Assembly: GCA_963707015.1 (NCBI GenBank)
Contig: CAVPOO010000016.1
Location: 1-64,000 of the forward strand
Length of the DNA stretch: 64,000 nt
Direction: 5' to 3'
DNA from: CAVPOO01 sp963707015
GTDB taxonomy: Bacteria; Pseudomonadota; Gammaproteobacteria; Thiohalobacterales; Thiohalobacteraceae
Shown here: positions 52,604 through 61,284 of the stretch, in pieces
Layout: each line of letters starts with the position of its first letter
Position numbering within the stretch: position 1 is the first letter of the stretch
Position numbers and translations under genes: made by a program
Notes under the pieces: generated by a model
Told to the model about the DNA's origin: nothing
The model's input: the letters and a program-made list of their open reading frames with translations, nothing else
Databases searched by the model: none

Positions 52604-53642
52604 CCGGTCTGCCGGCACAGGGCGGCGGTGCCTGTTCACCTGCGCGTGACGCGAGATCGAGTGTCACGCTGGCAGGCATCCCCAGCCGCAGCTCATTGCC
52701 GGGGTTGCAGACGTAGACCCACACCTGATAGACGAGGCGGGTGCGCAGCGCCGGCGTCTCGACATTCTTGGGTGTGAATTCCGCACTTGGCGAGACGTAA
52801 CCGATCCAGCCCCGATACGTCTTGTCGGGGAAACTGTCCGTTGTCACCTCGGCAGCCATGCCCGGCGCGACTCGTCCGAGCTCGGTCTCCGGCACGTAGG
52901 TGCGGATCCACACCGGATCGAGCTTTGCCAGGGTGAAGACCGGCTTGCCCGGCCCGGCGATATCCCCGGGCTCCAGAATGCGCGAGCGGATCACCCCGTC
53001 GGCCGGTGCCAGCAGGCGTGTGTCTTCGAGGTCCTTGCGGGCCCGCGCGAGCGAGGCCGCGACGCCTTGCACCCTGGCCCGTGCCGCCGCGATCTCCTCT
53101 GCGCGCGGACCTTCCTCCACCAGCGACAGGGACTCCTCCGCGGCCTCGAGCCGGGCACGCATCGCGCCCAGCTTGCCACGCGCATCGTCGAGCGCCTGAA
53201 CGGAGGCTGCCTGCTCGGTGATCAGCCGCTGCAGGCGTCGGAAGGTGACCTCCGCATCGAGAACATCCGCCTGCGCCTCCGCGACATCGGCCCTGGCCTT
53301 GCGAATCTCCTGGGGCCGGCTGCCACGTTCGAGTTCCGCCAGTTTTTGCCGGCTTTCTTCGAGTTCGGCCTCAAGCTCGTCGACCGAGGACGCGAAGCGG
53401 ACGCGATCAAGCTCACCGAGCAGCTGTCCCTTGCTGACCACAGTGCCTTCCTCGACATGCAGGGCCGTGATGCGATCCTGGACCATAAAGGCAAGCTGCA
53501 CCTCGCGCAGATCCACGTTTCCATAGACCACCAGCGCGCTGCCGGTACTGCCATTACCCCGCCAGTGGTGATAGGCAAGCATCACCACAACCCCGGCGAC
53601 AACCAGGGCCAGGGCAAACGGCAGAAGTCTTCTTATATTCAC
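52596..53642 (-). CDS. HlyD-family membrane fusion protein (YbhG-like)
   Basis: From GTG 53642 (AAGG five bases upstream) the protein has 348 residues; an in-frame ATG at 53702 is less well placed. An N-terminal anchor (RRLLPFALALVVAGVVVMLA) is followed by a lipoyl half (LHVEEGTVVSKGQLLGELDR), a long coiled-coil hairpin rich in Ala, Glu and Arg, the second lipoyl half (LAPADGVIRSRILEPGDIAG) and a beta-barrel domain. It would connect the ABC pump to an outer-membrane channel. It heads the operon whose next gene overlaps it, and no TolC gene is adjacent. Confidence 0.9.
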   Translation of the reverse strand: MNIRRLLPFALALVVAGVVVMLAYHHWRGNGSTGSALVVYGNVDLREVQLAFMVQDRITALHVEEGTVVSKGQLLGELDRVRFASSVDELEAELEESRQKLAELERGSRPQEIRKARADVAEAQADVLDAEVTFRRLQRLITEQAASVQALDDARGKLGAMRARLEAAEESLSLVEEGPRAEEIAAARARVQGVAASLARARKDLEDTRLLAPADGVIRSRILEPGDIAGPGKPVFTLAKLDPVWIRTYVPETELGRVAPGMAAEVTTDSFPDKTYRGWIGYVSPSAEFTPKNVETPALRTRLVYQVWVYVCNPGNELRLGMPASVTLDLASRAGEQAPPPCAGRPDE

Positions 53643-53887
53643 GTTGCCTTGCTCTTTGCGGGCGTGCGCGAGAGTGTAGGCCGGCACAACCCCTGTGACC
53701 ATCCCTTCCGTTTCGCCCCCTTCCGTTTCGCCAGGGGATCGGGCATAGTGCCGGGCCGGTCGCTGCCAGGCCCGCGCCGAGCGTCATGCCGGCCGCGTCA
53801 GGCAATCAGGCCGCCGAAGACATAGTGCCCGGCGCCGCGGCACCCGCACGACGCCTACGGACAACGCCGGGTTGGACGGATTTGTTC

Positions 53888-54610
53888 ATGAAGCCACTGC
53901 GAGTGTTCCGCCACGTTGCGTGTGAACCGCCCGGCTACCTCGGGACCTTCCTCGAGGCGCGCGGTTATGCCTACGAGGTGGTCTGCGTCGATGAAGGCAG
54001 TGGCGTGCCGCACGACCTGGACAGGGTATCGGGACTCGTTTTCATGGGCGGTCCGGGCGATGTCAATACGCCAACGGGCTGGATCACGGAGGAGCTGGCA
54101 CTGATTCGGCGCGCCGCCGATCAGGGGGTTCCGGTCATGGGGATCTGTCTCGGGGCACAGCTGATGAGCAAGGCGCTCGGGGGAGAGGTGAGGCCCGGCG
54201 CGAGTCTGGAAGTCGGCTGGCACTGGGTCGAGCAGCTCGAGGGCGCGGACAAGCCGCACTGTTTCGTGGACCTGCCGGCGCGCTTCGAAGTCTTTCAGTG
54301 GCATGCGCATACCTTCTCCATCCCCCCCGGCGCAACCCCCTTGCTGCGCGGCGACTGCGCCGAACACCAGGCATTCGCGATCGGCAAGATGCTGGCCATG
54401 CAGTTCCATCTCGAAGTCACGCCTGAGTCAGTCAAAGAGCTGACGCTGCGTTATCCCGGTGACCTGGAGGCGGTGTCGGACTGTGTTCAAAGCGCGACCG
54501 AGCTGTGCGCGGACCTGAGCGCTCGGACAAGCCGCCTGCACAGGCGCGCCGCGCGGGTGTTTGGCCGCTGGCTGGAGGGCGTGAACCGGCAGCATGGCGG
54601 CAGGGGCTGA
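53888..54610 (+). CDS. Class I glutamine amidotransferase-like protein
   Basis: This protein has about 240 residues from ATG 53888; an in-frame ATG at 53786 would add 34 disordered residues. The glutaminase triad is complete: the nucleophile Cys87 in GICLGAQ, and the His and Glu in MQFHLEVTPE. LVFMGGPGDVNTPTGW is the oxyanion-hole region. It resembles stand-alone GMP-synthase-like amidotransferases (including gamma-glutamyl peptide hydrolases), so substrate cannot be named. It lies just before the rimP operon but has its own stop and a strong promoter after it, so it is probably a separate unit. It is divergent from the export operon. Confidence 0.85.
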   Translation: MKPLRVFRHVACEPPGYLGTFLEARGYAYEVVCVDEGSGVPHDLDRVSGLVFMGGPGDVNTPTGWITEELALIRRAADQGVPVMGICLGAQLMSKALGGEVRPGASLEVGWHWVEQLEGADKPHCFVDLPARFEVFQWHAHTFSIPPGATPLLRGDCAEHQAFAIGKMLAMQFHLEVTPESVKELTLRYPGDLEAVSDCVQSATELCADLSARTSRLHRRAARVFGRWLEGVNRQHGGRG

Positions 54611-54640
54611 GGAGACAGCCAGCACCCGCCAGGCTACCGC

Positions 54641-54668
54641 TTGAGCTTCCTGGACTTACTGTTATAAT
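54641..54668 (+). promoter_or_regulatory. Strong sigma-70-type promoter upstream of rimP (P1)
   Basis: TTGAGC (54641-54646) and TATAAT (54663-54668) are 16 bases apart; the -10 is perfect. Transcripts starting near 54675 run into the terminator at 54729-54749, giving a ~75-base RNA unless there is read-through. Confidence 0.65.
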
Positions 54669-54728
54669 CCCCCCTATCCGGGAAGGTCGGCATTTTGGCG
54701 GCCCGGCGGCGATGGAGCAGGACGGCGA

Positions 54729-54749
54729 CCCCGGAATCGGGGTTTTTTT
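54729..54749 (+). terminator. Leader terminator 1 ahead of rimP
   Basis: CCCCG (54729-54733) pairs with CGGGG (54738-54742) across a GAAT loop, followed by seven T. It is a standard intrinsic terminator. Placed between promoter P1 and rimP, it could end a small RNA or act as an attenuator. Confidence 0.7.
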
Positions 54750-54783
54750 GTCCGCAAAGGGCGACTTAGCCTGGCCCGTCATC

Positions 54784-54813
54784 TTGGCCAGCACGCCCCG
54801 TTTGTCCTATACT
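54784..54813 (+). promoter_or_regulatory. Second promoter candidate upstream of rimP (P2)
   Basis: TTGGCC (54784-54789) and TATACT (54808-54813) are 18 bases apart. It lies past terminator 1 and 73 bases ahead of the rimP start, so it could drive the nusA operon directly. Confidence 0.5.
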
Positions 54814-54849
54814 ATGCGGCCAGCGCGGGGGGTTTGCGGTGTGTGGAAG

Positions 54850-54870
54850 TGGGCCTAAGGCCCATTTTTT
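54850..54870 (+). terminator. Leader terminator 2 / attenuator just before rimP
   Basis: TGGGCC (54850-54855) and GGCCCA (54859-54864) form a 6-bp stem with a three-base loop, then six T. It ends 15 bases before the rimP ATG. A terminator here makes sense only with regulated read-through, as for an operon that encodes the elongation factor NusA. Confidence 0.65.
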
Positions 54871-54885
54871 GTTTGCGGTGACGAT

Positions 54886-55344
54886 ATGCGCCAGGACCCT
54901 TACGACTTGCATCGGTTTCTGGAACCGACCATAACCGGGCTTGGGTTCGAGCTTGTCGGGATTGAATATCATCCGAGCGGCGGGCGCAGCCTGCTGCGCG
55001 TATACATCGACAGTGAGAATGGCATCACCGTCGACGACTGCGCGCGGGTCAGTTATCAGGTGAGCGGCGTGCTGGATGTTGAGGATCCGATTCCGGGGAA
55101 CTACCAGCTGGAGATATCCTCGCCGGGTCTGGACCGGCCGCTGTTCCGGCCGCAGGACTATGAGCGGTTTGCCGGCCAGCTGGTGTCAGTGCAGCTGCTG
55201 CACCCGCTGAACGGGCGCAGGAAATTCAAGGGACGATTGGAGGGTTTGCATGATCAGGACGTGGTCCTCGAGTTAGAGGACGGGATGAGTGTTCGCTTGC
55301 CACTGGTGGATATTGGACAGGCACATCTGGTTCCCGAGTTCTGA
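54886..55344 (+). CDS. rimP: Ribosome maturation factor RimP
   Basis: This 152-residue protein is the usual RimP size. Recognisable parts are LEPTITGLGFELVGIEY, LRVYIDSENGITVDDCARVS, the conserved LEISSPGLDRPLF and the C-terminal SH3-like domain with RRKFKGRLEGLHDQDVVLEL. RimP is needed for maturation of the 30S subunit, acting in the cytoplasm. It opens the operon rimP-nusA-infB-rbfA-truB-rpsO-pnp, as in other gammaproteobacteria. Two promoter-terminator units lie just upstream. The usual tRNA gene in front of rimP is absent here. Confidence 0.97.
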   Translation: MRQDPYDLHRFLEPTITGLGFELVGIEYHPSGGRSLLRVYIDSENGITVDDCARVSYQVSGVLDVEDPIPGNYQLEISSPGLDRPLFRPQDYERFAGQLVSVQLLHPLNGRRKFKGRLEGLHDQDVVLELEDGMSVRLPLVDIGQAHLVPEF

Positions 55345-55376
55345 TTCTGACGCATTCCAGGCGGAGTAGTGAGGTT

Positions 55377-56879
55377 ATGAGTAAAGATATCCTGATGGTT
55401 GTTGATGTCGTGTCGGCCGAGAAGGGCGTGGAAAAGGAGATTATTTTTCAGGCGATTGAAGCGGCGCTCGCCTCGGCAACCAAGAAACGCTATGGCAGCG
55501 ACATCGATGCGCGGGTCGCAATCGACCGGCACACCGGCGATTACAATACCTTCAGACGCTGGGAAGTCGTCGACGACGAAGACGAGAATTTTGAAAGCCC
55601 CGAGCGTCAGGTGCTCTACACGCGTGCCCAGGATCTGCGCCCCGGCATCGCGGTTGGCGAGTATATCGAAGAGCCCCTGGAGTCGGTGGAATTCGGCCGC
55701 ATTGCCGCGCAGACGGCCAAGCAGGTCATCGTACAGAAGGTCCGCGAAGCGGAACGTGAGATGGTCATAGAGGCCTACCGCGACCGGGGCGGTGAGCTGG
55801 TTACCGGCACCGTGAAACGGGTTGAGCGGGGCAATGTCTATCTTGATCTGGGCGCCAATGCCGAGGGCTTCATCGCGCGGGAACAGATGGTTCCGCGCGA
55901 ATCCGTCCGCCCGGGTGACCGGCTGCGGGGCCTGCTGCAGGAGGTGCGTTCCGAACCACGCGGACCGCAGTTATTCGTGAGCCGTGTGGCCCCCGCCTTT
56001 CTGATTGAGCTGTTCAAGCTCGAGGTGCCGGAAGTGGGGCAGGGACTGATAGAGATTCTGGGTGCGGCGCGCGATCCGGGCCTGCGGGCGAAGATTGCGG
56101 TCAAGTCGAATGATCAGCGCATCGACCCGGTCGGCGCCTGTGTCGGCATGCGCGGCTCGCGGGTGCAGGCGGTTTCCAATGAGCTTGCCGGGGAGCGCAT
56201 CGACATCATCCTCTGGAATGAGAACCCTGCGCAGTTCGTGATCAATGCGATGTCGCCGGCCGAGGTGGTTTCCATCGTCGTGGATGAGGATTCCCGCAGC
56301 ATGGATCTCGCCATCGACGAGGAACAGTTGTCGCAGGCGATCGGCCGCGGCGGCCAGAACGTGCGTCTGGCCAGCCAGCTGACGGGCTGGGAACTCAATG
56401 TCATGACGGTTGCGGAGGCGGAAGAGAAGAGTGACGCTGAGGCGCAGACCTTTCAGAAGCTGTTCATGGAACAGCTTGACGTGGACACGGAGGTCGCCGC
56501 CATCCTGGTTCAGGAGGGCTTTACGACGGTCGAGGAGATTGCCTACGTGCCTTCCCATGAATTGCTCGAAGTAGAGGAATTCGACGAGGCGATGGTCGAG
56601 GAGCTGCGAGGCCGCGCCCGCGATGTGCTGCTGACCCGCGCGATAGCCAGCGAGGAAGTGATCGAGGCGGCCCAACCGTCGGAAGATCTGCTGAATCTCG
56701 AGGGTATGGATGAAGCGCTCGCCTACACGCTGGCAGGACGCGGCATCGTGACCCAGGAAGACCTGGCTGAGCTTGCGGTCGATGAGCTGATGGACGTTGA
56801 AGGAATGAATGAAGAGCGTGCTGCAGCGCTGATCATGACGGCGCGCGCACCCTGGTTTGCAGACGAGCAGCAGGTTTGA
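55377..56879 (+). CDS. nusA: Transcription termination/antitermination factor NusA
   Basis: This is a 500-residue protein. The N-terminal RNA-polymerase-binding domain (residues ~1-125), the S1 domain (~130-200, LVTGTVKRVERGNVYLDLGA), KH1 and KH2 (for example VGACVGMRGSRVQAVSNELA and QAIGRGGQNVRLASQLTGW) and two acidic C-terminal repeats (~365-495) are all seen, so it is the long gammaproteobacterial form. NusA binds RNA polymerase and controls pausing, termination and antitermination. The ATG is 32 bases after rimP. It may regulate its own operon through the leader terminators. Confidence 0.98.
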   Translation: MSKDILMVVDVVSAEKGVEKEIIFQAIEAALASATKKRYGSDIDARVAIDRHTGDYNTFRRWEVVDDEDENFESPERQVLYTRAQDLRPGIAVGEYIEEPLESVEFGRIAAQTAKQVIVQKVREAEREMVIEAYRDRGGELVTGTVKRVERGNVYLDLGANAEGFIAREQMVPRESVRPGDRLRGLLQEVRSEPRGPQLFVSRVAPAFLIELFKLEVPEVGQGLIEILGAARDPGLRAKIAVKSNDQRIDPVGACVGMRGSRVQAVSNELAGERIDIILWNENPAQFVINAMSPAEVVSIVVDEDSRSMDLAIDEEQLSQAIGRGGQNVRLASQLTGWELNVMTVAEAEEKSDAEAQTFQKLFMEQLDVDTEVAAILVQEGFTTVEEIAYVPSHELLEVEEFDEAMVEELRGRARDVLLTRAIASEEVIEAAQPSEDLLNLEGMDEALAYTLAGRGIVTQEDLAELAVDELMDVEGMNEERAAALIMTARAPWFADEQQV

Positions 56880-56901
56880 GCGTGCTGGGAGAAGGTATTC
56901 G

Positions 56902-59454
56902 ATGTCGGATGTGACGGTAAAACAGTTTGCTGAGGTGGTAGGAATTCCGGTTGACCGCTTGCTCACGCAACTGGGCAATGCGGGACTGCGCGTGTCTGGC
57001 GCAGATGCGAAGATCACGGACTCGGAAAAGTTGGAGCTCCTGACCTATCTGCGCAAGAGTCATGGCAAGTCCGCTGGCGCCGCCGCTGAAGCCGGACCCG
57101 GACAGATTACCCTCAAGCGCAAGACGCACTCGGAAATAAGAATCCCCGGTGCATCCGGCCGCGGGGCGGCGCGCGGGGCCGCCACACCGGCCAAGACGGT
57201 TACCGTTGAGGTCCGGAAGAAGCGCACCTATGTGAAACGCAGTGAAGTCATCGCCGAGGAGGCCAAGCGGCAGGCAGAGGAAGAGGCCGAGCGCGCACGC
57301 CTGGAGGCGGAACGCGAGGCGGAAAAGCAGGCCCGTGAGGCGGAACGCAAAGCCGCCGAGGAGGCCAAGCGGCAGGCCGATGAAGAAGCCGCCCGCCTGA
57401 AAGCGCAAGAAGAGGCCGGGCGAAAAACGGCGGTGGCAGAGCACCTCGCGGCGGAAGCCGAGCGCCTCGCACGCGTGAAGGCCGAGGAAGCGGCACGCGT
57501 CAAGGAAGCGGAGCCCGCTGCCAAGGAACGCAAGCCCAAGAAACGCGAGGTAACCGAGGAGCATGGCGGCAAATACGGACGCAGGGAGCTGCATGTCGCC
57601 GCGGACAAACGCGGCCGCCGCAAGAAGCCAAAGGCGCGGCCAAGAGCCGTGTCGATCGCGGCATCGGAGAAGCACGGGTTTGAATTGCCGACGGCACCGG
57701 TAGTGCGGGAGGTGACGATTCCCGAGAGTCTGTCGGTCGCCGAGCTTGCCGCCAAAATGTCTGTCAAGGCCACCGAGGTCATCAAGGCGATGATGAAACT
57801 GGGGTCCATGGTCACGATCAATCAGGTCCTCGATCAGGAAACGGCCTCCATCGTGGTCGAAGCGATGGGCCACAAGGTCAAACTGCTGAGGGCAGACGAG
57901 ATTGAAGAAACACTCCAGCAGGTTACCGAGGTGGAAGGCAAGCGCGTGTCCCGCCCACCGGTGGTGACCATCATGGGTCACGTCGACCACGGCAAGACGT
58001 CCCTGCTCGATCACATCCGCCGCACCAAGGTTGCGGCTGGCGAGGCAGGCGGCATCACCCAGCACATCGGGGCCTACCATGTCGAAACGGACAAGGGCGG
58101 CATCACCTTTCTGGATACGCCGGGGCACGCGGCCTTTACCGCCATGCGCGCGCGCGGCGCCCAGATCACGGATATTGTCGTCCTGGTTGTCGCGGCTGAT
58201 GACGGCGTGATGCCGCAGACCCAGGAGGCCATCCAGCATGCCAAGGCCGCCGGGGTACCGCTCGTCGTGGCGATCAACAAGATCGACAAGCCTGATGCGG
58301 ATCCCGATCGGGTCAAGAACGAGCTGGCACAGCAACAGGTCATCCCGGAAGACTGGGGCGGGGATACCATGTTTGTGCCTGTGTCCGCCAAGACCGGTGA
58401 AGGCATCGATAACCTGCTCGATGGCATTCTGCTGCAGGCCGAAGTCATGGAACTGACCGCCGTGGAGGACTGCCCGGCCACCGGCGTGGTCGTTGAGTCG
58501 AGTCTTGACCGCGGACGTGGCCCGGTCGCGACCATACTGGTGCGCAACGGCGTTCTGCACAAGGGCGATATCATCCTCTCCGGTCAGGAATACGGTCGCG
58601 TGCGCGCCATGTTTGATGAGTCAGGCAAGCCGATCGATGAGGCCGGACCGGTTATCCCGGCCGTGGTGCTGGGTCTTTCCGGTACGCCGAATGCGGGTGA
58701 CGATGTCATCACGGTGGAGGACGAGCGCAAGGCACGTGACGTGGCGCTCTTCCGTCAGGGCAAGTACCGCGACGTGAAACTGGCCAAGCAGAGACAGGCC
58801 AAGCTCGATGAGGTTTTCTCCCGCATGGGCGAGGGCGAGGTGCAGGACCTCAACATCGTGATCAAGGCCGACGTACAGGGCAGCCTGGAGGCCTTGCGCG
58901 ATTCGCTGAACAAGCTGTCCACAGATGAGGTGCGCGTGAATATTGTTGCGGGAGGCGTTGGCGGAATCAATGAGTCCGACGTCAATCTCGCCGTCGCCTC
59001 GCAGGCGGTTCTGCTGGGCTTCAATGTCCGCGCCGATGCGACGGCGAAACGCCAGATCGAGGAGCACGGCGTTGATCTGCACTACTACAGCGTGATCTAC
59101 GAGGTCATTGACGAGGTCAGGAAGGCGCTCACCGGCATGCTGTCACCTGAAATCAAGGAAGAGATCATCGGGCTTGCCCAGGTGCGTGATGTGTTCCGTT
59201 CATCCAAGCTGGGTGCCATTGCCGGCTGCATGGTGACGGACGGTGTGGTCAGGCGCAGTGCCCCCATCCGCGTGCTGCGCGAGAATGTGGTGATCTTCGA
59301 AGGCGAACTGGAATCGCTGCGCCGCCACAAGGATGACGTCAATGAAGTCCGGGCCGGCACCGAGTGCGGTATTGGCGTGAGGAACTATAACGATGTCAGG
59401 CCGGGCGATCAGATCGAGATCTTCGAACGCACCGTAGTGGCACGCACCTTGTAA
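56902..59454 (+). CDS. infB: Translation initiation factor IF-2
   Basis: This protein has 850 residues from ATG 56902, with GAGAAGG upstream; an in-frame ATG at 56857 lies inside nusA. The N-terminal IF2_N fold (SDVTVKQFAEVVGIPVDRLL) is followed by a long Ala/Glu/Lys/Arg-rich charged linker (residues ~110-240), a second IF2_N (ESLSVAELAAKMSVKATEV), and the GTPase domain with GHVDHGKTSLLDHIR near residue 359, DTPGHAAFT and NKID. Domains II-IV follow to the end. IF-2 brings initiator tRNA to the ribosome. Normal length and motifs. Confidence 0.98.
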   Translation: MSDVTVKQFAEVVGIPVDRLLTQLGNAGLRVSGADAKITDSEKLELLTYLRKSHGKSAGAAAEAGPGQITLKRKTHSEIRIPGASGRGAARGAATPAKTVTVEVRKKRTYVKRSEVIAEEAKRQAEEEAERARLEAEREAEKQAREAERKAAEEAKRQADEEAARLKAQEEAGRKTAVAEHLAAEAERLARVKAEEAARVKEAEPAAKERKPKKREVTEEHGGKYGRRELHVAADKRGRRKKPKARPRAVSIAASEKHGFELPTAPVVREVTIPESLSVAELAAKMSVKATEVIKAMMKLGSMVTINQVLDQETASIVVEAMGHKVKLLRADEIEETLQQVTEVEGKRVSRPPVVTIMGHVDHGKTSLLDHIRRTKVAAGEAGGITQHIGAYHVETDKGGITFLDTPGHAAFTAMRARGAQITDIVVLVVAADDGVMPQTQEAIQHAKAAGVPLVVAINKIDKPDADPDRVKNELAQQQVIPEDWGGDTMFVPVSAKTGEGIDNLLDGILLQAEVMELTAVEDCPATGVVVESSLDRGRGPVATILVRNGVLHKGDIILSGQEYGRVRAMFDESGKPIDEAGPVIPAVVLGLSGTPNAGDDVITVEDERKARDVALFRQGKYRDVKLAKQRQAKLDEVFSRMGEGEVQDLNIVIKADVQGSLEALRDSLNKLSTDEVRVNIVAGGVGGINESDVNLAVASQAVLLGFNVRADATAKRQIEEHGVDLHYYSVIYEVIDEVRKALTGMLSPEIKEEIIGLAQVRDVFRSSKLGAIAGCMVTDGVVRRSAPIRVLRENVVIFEGELESLRRHKDDVNEVRAGTECGIGVRNYNDVRPGDQIEIFERTVVARTL

Positions 59455-59481
59455 AGGGCACGCTCCTTCGGGTCTACGCAG

Positions 59482-59862
59482 ATGCCCACAGAGAATCCCA
59501 GAGTCCGTCGCGTGGGTGAACAGCTCAAACGCGAGCTCGCCAGGCTTATCCACGACGAACTGCAGGACCCCCGCCTGGGCATGGTGACGGTGTCGGCGGT
59601 CCGGGTGTCGCGCGATCTCGCCCACGCCAAGGTCTATGTCACGGTGCTGGGTCCGGATGAGGCCCAGGCAGATTCCCTGCGGGTGTTGAATCATGCCGCG
59701 GGCTTTCTGCGCCACCTGCTCGGCCAGTGCCTGCTGCTGCGCAGTGTTCCACAGCTGCACTTCGTCTATGACGAGTCCGTGGAACGAGGCCGTCATCTGA
59801 CTGAGTTGATCGAACAAGCCATCGCCTCAGACAGTCACAACCCGAGCGAAAACGATTCATAG
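59482..59862 (+). CDS. rbfA: Ribosome-binding factor RbfA
   Basis: This is a 126-residue, single KH-like domain protein: RVRRVGEQLKRELARLIHDE, DPRLGMVTVSAVRVSRDLAH and AKVYVTVLG, then LLRSVPQLHFVYDESVERG. RbfA binds the 30S subunit during late maturation and cold adaptation. It starts 27 bases after infB, in the expected operon slot. Confidence 0.97.
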   Translation: MPTENPRVRRVGEQLKRELARLIHDELQDPRLGMVTVSAVRVSRDLAHAKVYVTVLGPDEAQADSLRVLNHAAGFLRHLLGQCLLLRSVPQLHFVYDESVERGRHLTELIEQAIASDSHNPSENDS

Positions 59863-59945
59863 AGCGTCCCGCCGTCAGGATTTAACATCGCAGGATCAGC
59901 CGCGACCACAGGCAGGTCAAACCGCAGTGAGGTAGAAGGGTAGTT

Positions 59946-60866
59946 ATGGGACATCGTCACCGACACAAAGGACGTCCAGTCAATGGCATTCTGTTGTTGG
60001 ACAAGCCAATAGGCCTTACGTCCAACGACGCGCTGCAGGAGGTCAAACACCTGTACAAGGCGCGCAAGGCCGGACATACCGGCAGCCTGGATCCGCTTGC
60101 CAGCGGTCTGCTGCCGATCTGCCTGGGTGAGGCCACCAAGGCCTCCGGGTTTCTGCTCGACGCCGACAAGCATTACCGGATGACCTGCAGGCTGGGGGTG
60201 CGAACCACCACCGGCGATGCCGAAGGCGAGGTCCTGGAGACACGCCCGGTCGGAGCGCTGGACACTGCGGCACTGGAGGCGGTACTGGACCGGTTTCGCG
60301 GTCCGATACAGCAGGTCCCGCCCATGTATTCGGCAGTCAAACATCAGGGCGAACGGCTGTATAAGCTTGCCCGGCAGGGCGTGGAGGTGGCCCGCGAGGC
60401 GCGCACCGTGGTGATCCGAGAACTTACGCTTTTGGCGATGAATCTGCCGGAGCTGGAGCTGGATGTGCACTGCACCAAGGGTACCTATGTGCGGACACTG
60501 GCAGAGGATATCGGCGACCTGCTGGGTTGCGGGGCGCATGTGACCGCCCTGCGCCGCCTGGGCGTCGGGCCCTACGATGAAGCCGGCATGATTACCCTGG
60601 CCGACCTGAAAAAGCTTCTGTTGCAGGGGTTTGAGGCACTCGATGCCATCCTCCTGCCGGTTGAGACCGCGCTCGCCCAGTGGCCCGGTGTCCGCCTGTC
60701 GAGCGACGCGGCCTTCTATCTGCGCCAGGGCCAGCCGGTGCTGGTGCCACATGCACCGACCAGTGGCTGGGTGAGACTCTATCAGGGCGAGCATCAGTTC
60801 CTGGGGATGGGGCAGATTCTGGATGACGGGCGGGTCGCACCGAAACGGCTGATGAATCTGCGTTGA
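59946..60866 (+). CDS. truB: tRNA pseudouridine(55) synthase TruB
   Basis: This is a 306-residue protein. The catalytic aspartate is Asp49 in HTGSLDPLASGLLP. Other family blocks are LLLDKPIGLTSNDALQEV, YSAVKHQGERLYKLARQG and CTKGTYVRTLAEDIGDLLGC, with a C-terminal PUA-like domain. It converts U55 to pseudouridine in the T-loop of tRNAs. There is an 83-base gap after rbfA and an rpsO promoter follows. Confidence 0.97.
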   Translation: MGHRHRHKGRPVNGILLLDKPIGLTSNDALQEVKHLYKARKAGHTGSLDPLASGLLPICLGEATKASGFLLDADKHYRMTCRLGVRTTTGDAEGEVLETRPVGALDTAALEAVLDRFRGPIQQVPPMYSAVKHQGERLYKLARQGVEVAREARTVVIRELTLLAMNLPELELDVHCTKGTYVRTLAEDIGDLLGCGAHVTALRRLGVGPYDEAGMITLADLKKLLLQGFEALDAILLPVETALAQWPGVRLSSDAAFYLRQGQPVLVPHAPTSGWVRLYQGEHQFLGMGQILDDGRVAPKRLMNLR

Positions 60867-60881
60867 ATCGCCAGCGGTGCC

Positions 60882-60910
60882 TTGTGGTGCCCGTAGCCCC
60901 CAGTTACAAT
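60882..60910 (+). promoter_or_regulatory. rpsO promoter
   Basis: TTGTGG (60882-60887) and TACAAT (60905-60910) have the ideal 17-base spacing and lie 45 bases before the rpsO ATG. Many proteobacteria have an internal promoter at this place, allowing rpsO and pnp to be made independently. Confidence 0.65.
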
Positions 60911-60954
60911 ATGCGGCTTGCAATTTCAGACAGTTATTCGGGAGCAAGAGTGTT

Positions 60955-61224
60955 ATGCCGTTAAACGCCGACCAGAAAGGCGACATCGTCAAAAAATACC
61001 AGCGTGCATCCAATGATACGGGGTCGCCGGAGGTTCAGGTTGCGCTGCTGTCGGGACGCATCGAGCATCTGACCAGTCATTTTTCGACTCACAAACAGGA
61101 CCATCATTCCCGGCAGGGACTTCTGCGTATGGTGAATCAGCGCCGCAAGTTACTCGATTATCTCAAGCGCAAGGATTCGGACCGCTACCAGAGTCTTATC
61201 GGGCAGCTCGGACTGCGCCGCTAG
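60955..61224 (+). CDS. rpsO: 30S ribosomal protein S15
   Basis: This 89-residue protein is exactly the usual S15 length, from ATG 60955 with GGAG upstream. It carries the conserved NDTGSPEVQVALLSGRIEHL and HHSRQGLLRMVNQRRKLLDY, with terminal GQLGLRR. S15 binds 16S rRNA helix 22 and starts assembly of the 30S platform; in E. coli it also represses its own mRNA. pnp follows after 60 bases without a strong terminator. Confidence 0.98.
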   Translation: MPLNADQKGDIVKKYQRASNDTGSPEVQVALLSGRIEHLTSHFSTHKQDHHSRQGLLRMVNQRRKLLDYLKRKDSDRYQSLIGQLGLRR

Positions 61225-61284
61225 GCCAGTTCCGCCGGCTGTTGCATCTCCGCTGATTAACCTGAGTCCTGAGGGAACACTGAC

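Noticed and set aside
54611..54885. tRNA gene before rimP
   Set aside because: No cloverleaf, anticodon arm or T-loop consensus could be found; only promoters and two terminators.
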